Below are positions 13,476 through 15,667 of a stretch of DNA of 15,667 nucleotides, piece by piece. The notes beneath the pieces were generated by a model. The model was not told the DNA's origin, ran no database searches, and was given only the letters and a program-made list of their open reading frames with translations. Source of the DNA: Bacillota bacterium (GTDB lineage: Bacteria; Bacillota; Dethiobacteria; Dethiobacterales; Dethiobacteraceae); the NCBI GenBank assembly GCA_012800215.1, contig JAAZJT010000142.1, positions 1-15,667 of the forward strand. The letters are read 5' to 3'. Position 1 is the stretch's first letter; each line of letters opens with the position of its first letter. The translations under genes were made by a program, and so were the position numbers.

Positions 13476-14765
13476 ATGAACAAGGATACTATTAAAATTG
13501 GTTTGTTGGGTTTTGGGACTGTTGGTGCAGGTGTATATCAGATTCTTACGCAAAATGGTAATGATATTAAGCGTAAGTTGGGTGTAAAGATTGAAGTAAA
13601 ACGGATAGTAGTTCGGAACTTAAATAAACCGCGTGCTTTAGCGGCGGACCGGGAACTTTTTACGGATACGATCGACCATGTTCTGCTCGATCCTGAAATT
13701 GATATTGTGGTGGAAACAATGGGAGGTATAGAGGAAGCACACCGTGCCATTGCTTCTGCTTTAGAACATGATAAATTTGTGGTGACTGCAAATAAAGATT
13801 TGATGGCTCAACATGGTGTTGAACTGTTAAAGATCGCCAAGGAACAAGAAAAAAATATTTTCTATGAAGCCAGTGCAGGTGGAGGAATTCCCCTTATTCG
13901 CCCCTTAAAAAATTGCTTGGCTGCGAACCGTATTGTCAAAATCATGGGGATAATTAATGGAACAACAAATTATATTCTTACAAAGATGTCCTGTGAAAAT
14001 ATGGAGTATGAGACTGCTTTGGCTGAAGCTCAGGCAAAGGGATTTGCAGAAGCTAATCCGGCTTCCGATTTGGAAGGGCGAGATGCCGCCTATAAACTAA
14101 ATATAATGGCTTCCTTAGCTTTTTCCAGCAGAATAAAAATGGACGATATTCATGTGGAGGGAATTACTGAAGTTAAATTACGGGATATCCGTTATGCACA
14201 GGAACTGGGTTATGCCATAAAACTACTGGCTATTGGTGAGGAAAAACAGGAGGGCTTAAGTTTGCGGGTACATCCAACTTTAATTCCGCAAGCTCATCCG
14301 TTAGCAGCTGTAAAAAATGAGTTCAATGCCGTTTTCTTAGAGGGAGATGCTGTGGGTGAAGTAATGCTATATGGACGTGGTGCAGGTGCATTACCGACCG
14401 GTAGTGCCGTCTGCGGTGATATCATGGAAGCAGCCCGGGTTATAAAAAATGAAGTTAAAAATGGTATTATAGAATCTACTTTTACTGAAAAAGACATTAT
14501 TCCTCTGGCAGAGCAGTTTTCTCGTTTCTATTTGCGTCTTAAAGCACAGGATGAACCTGGAGTTTTTGCACAACTTGCCGCTGCTTTTGGCAACGCTAAG
14601 GTCAGTTTAGACAGAATTATACAAAAACGTAGTGTAGAAAAAACAGCAGAAATAGTTTTAGTTACCCACGATGTGAAGGAAGGAAACTTTATGCAAGCTC
14701 TTTCCAGTTTACGTTCTATGCCGACAATTCGCAGCATTAATAGTGTTTTACGTGTTGTGGAGTAG
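13476..14765 (+). CDS. hom: homoserine dehydrogenase
   Basis: Hom reduces aspartate semialdehyde to homoserine, the branch leading to threonine and methionine. The 429-residue protein has the NAD(P) motif LLGFGTVGAGV (Gly12-Gly19), Lys107 in ANKDLM, and EASAGGGIPLIRPL then GIINGTTNYIL in the substrate and dimer region. A C-terminal ACT domain (about 350-425, LKAQDEPGVFAQLAAAFG) matches feedback-regulated Firmicute enzymes of this length. GGGGGA at 13465-13470 lies five bases before the ATG. It sits between the ACT regulator and aspartate kinase, with 16 bases to the latter. Confidence 0.96.
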   Translation: MNKDTIKIGLLGFGTVGAGVYQILTQNGNDIKRKLGVKIEVKRIVVRNLNKPRALAADRELFTDTIDHVLLDPEIDIVVETMGGIEEAHRAIASALEHDKFVVTANKDLMAQHGVELLKIAKEQEKNIFYEASAGGGIPLIRPLKNCLAANRIVKIMGIINGTTNYILTKMSCENMEYETALAEAQAKGFAEANPASDLEGRDAAYKLNIMASLAFSSRIKMDDIHVEGITEVKLRDIRYAQELGYAIKLLAIGEEKQEGLSLRVHPTLIPQAHPLAAVKNEFNAVFLEGDAVGEVMLYGRGAGALPTGSAVCGDIMEAARVIKNEVKNGIIESTFTEKDIIPLAEQFSRFYLRLKAQDEPGVFAQLAAAFGNAKVSLDRIIQKRSVEKTAEIVLVTHDVKEGNFMQALSSLRSMPTIRSINSVLRVVE

Positions 14766-14781
14766 AGCGGAGGTAGTGTAA

Positions 14782-15667
14782 ATGGCTCGCATTGTACAAA
14801 AATTTGGTGGCTCATCAGTGGGTAGCGTGGAGAAGATCTTTAATGTGGCACACAGAGTGGCAAAGACAGCTGCTGATGGAAATGAGGTGGCAGTGGTAGT
14901 ATCCGCCATGGCGGATACTACTGATGAACTGATGGCTTTAGCTGAACAAATTAGCACTTCCCCTGCAGAGCGTGAACTGGCGGTGCTGCTTTCTACGGGA
15001 GAACAGGTAAGTATAGCCCTATTAACAATGGCATTGCAAAAGTTAGGCTGTGAGGCTATTTCTTTTACAGGTGCACAGGCAGGAGTAATGACGTCAGGGA
15101 CGCCTATAAATGCCCGTATTTGCCGGTTTGAAGCTGCGAAAGTTATGCAAGCCCTAACAACAGGCAAGATAGCTGTTGTAGCCGGCTTTCAGGGGGTTAA
15201 TGCCTGCGGAGAGGTGCAAACTTTAGGACGAGGTGGGTCTGATACTACAGCCGTAGCACTTGCTGCTGCCATTGGTGCTGATTATTGCGAGATTTACACT
15301 GATGTGGATGGCGTTTACACTGTTGATCCGCGTATTGTAGCGACAGCTTGTAAACTGGAGGAAATTACTTATGATGAAATGTTGGAATTGGCAAGCTTAG
15401 GAGCCAAGGTTCTTCATCCGCGGGCAGTGGAGTGTGCCAAAGAACATCAGGTAATAATACATGTTCGCTCAAGCTTTCATGAGGGAGCAGGAACATTAGT
15501 AAAGGAGACAGCAGTAATGGAAAGAGGGACCGTTATTAGCGGCATCGCTTGCGATGAGGACCAGGTAAAATTTGCTTTGATAGGTGTACCTGATCAGCCG
15601 GGAGTAGCTGCCAGCGTTTTTTCTGCTGTGGCCGAGGCCGGCGTTAATGTTGATTTAATTGTCCAAA
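14782..15667 (+). CDS. lysC: aspartate kinase, alpha-subunit reading frame (3' end beyond window)
   Basis: Aspartate kinase phosphorylates aspartate, the first step toward Lys, Thr and Met. The visible 295 codons start with the kinase motif KFGGSSV (Lys7) and include GRGGSDTTAVALAAA, EIYTDVDGVYTVDPR and LASLGAKVLHPRAVE. The first regulatory ACT domain then begins (FALIGVPDQPGVAASVFSA) and is cut by the window edge. GGAGGT at 14769-14774 lies seven bases before ATG. The pattern fits the approximately 400-residue Firmicute/actinobacterial enzymes that are made as alpha and beta subunits from overlapping reading frames. The lysC name is used for the family; which end product inhibits it cannot be told from this sequence. 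Confidence 0.95.
   Translation, partial: MARIVQKFGGSSVGSVEKIFNVAHRVAKTAADGNEVAVVVSAMADTTDELMALAEQISTSPAERELAVLLSTGEQVSIALLTMALQKLGCEAISFTGAQAGVMTSGTPINARICRFEAAKVMQALTTGKIAVVAGFQGVNACGEVQTLGRGGSDTTAVALAAAIGADYCEIYTDVDGVYTVDPRIVATACKLEEITYDEMLELASLGAKVLHPRAVECAKEHQVIIHVRSSFHEGAGTLVKETAVMERGTVISGIACDEDQVKFALIGVPDQPGVAASVFSAVAEAGVNVDLIVQ
15501..15519 (+). promoter_or_regulatory. internal ribosome-binding site and Met246 start for the aspartate kinase beta subunit
   Basis: Inside the aspartate kinase gene, AAAGGAGA (15501-15508) stands about nine bases before an in-frame ATG at 15517, which is codon 246. In B. subtilis aspartokinase II the beta subunit is, to my knowledge, translated from the same in-frame position. 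The product would consist of the regulatory ACT pair only. The rest of that reading frame lies outside the window. Confidence 0.7.

Noticed and set aside
1..15667. CRISPR array, defence island, transposon or prophage
   Set aside because: I saw no regularly spaced repeats, no transposase, integrase or Cas-like protein, and the gene content is ordinary chromosomal metabolism and regulation.

Overview
The window reads as a chromosomal housekeeping stretch from a spore-forming, low-to-moderate GC Firmicute of the class Clostridia (Peptococcaceae-like; a Negativicute cannot be excluded). Grounds: strong AGGAGG-type ribosome-binding sites, several TTG/GTG starts, diacyl-lipoprotein signal peptides, a MASE3 histidine kinase, an IscR-IscS-IscU minimal operon of Gram-positive type, and a YdcC-like lipoprotein. 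A sigma-H-like promoter overlaps a perfect 0A box. Every credible gene lies on the + strand. I see no tRNA, rRNA, CRISPR, transposase or phage gene, and no gap between genes longer than about 216 bases.

Layout. (1) 1-620: tail of an unknown gene, a long perfect hairpin, a membrane-anchored FMN-binding protein and its terminator. (2) 718-3681: THUMP-domain RNA methyltransferase, HAD phosphatase and a geranylgeranyl-reductase-family flavoprotein, probably one run of genes. (3) 3767-4803: a solitary lipoprotein of unknown family with its own promoter and terminator. (4) 4839-7660: MASE3 sensor kinase, OmpR-type response regulator and acpS. The kinase leader carries the sigma-H/0A-like sites. (5) 7687-9853: a self-contained iscR-iscS-iscU operon with a good sigma-A promoter, an IscR type-1-like operator over the predicted transcription start, and a terminator. 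(6) 9889-12810: bifunctional NAD(P)H-hydrate repair enzyme, LolA/DUF4367-type lipoprotein and a small LysM protein, then a terminator. (7) 12866-15667: a second hairpin, a strong extended -10 promoter, then an ACT-domain regulator (PheB/UPF0735-like), homoserine dehydrogenase and aspartate kinase (cut by the window edge).

How the parts work together. The last block starts the aspartate pathway toward Thr, Met and Lys: aspartate kinase makes aspartyl phosphate and Hom makes homoserine. The ACT protein is a likely amino-acid sensor. The isc block makes Fe-S clusters: IscS supplies sulfur, the IscU/NifU-like scaffold builds clusters, and IscR senses cluster supply and probably represses its own operon. 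In many Firmicutes acpS sits close to nnrD and a LolA/YdcC-like gene; here the isc operon separates them, as if dropped into an older acpS-nnrDE-ydcC cluster.

I did not find an obviously new defence or mobile system. The most informative signals are regulatory: the IscR-like operator, the sigma-H/0A-like sites before the kinase, and an internal ribosome-binding site plus Met246 inside the aspartate kinase gene that would yield a separate beta subunit. The unusual cysteine tail on the IscU-like scaffold and the orphan lipoprotein are the best protein-level leads.
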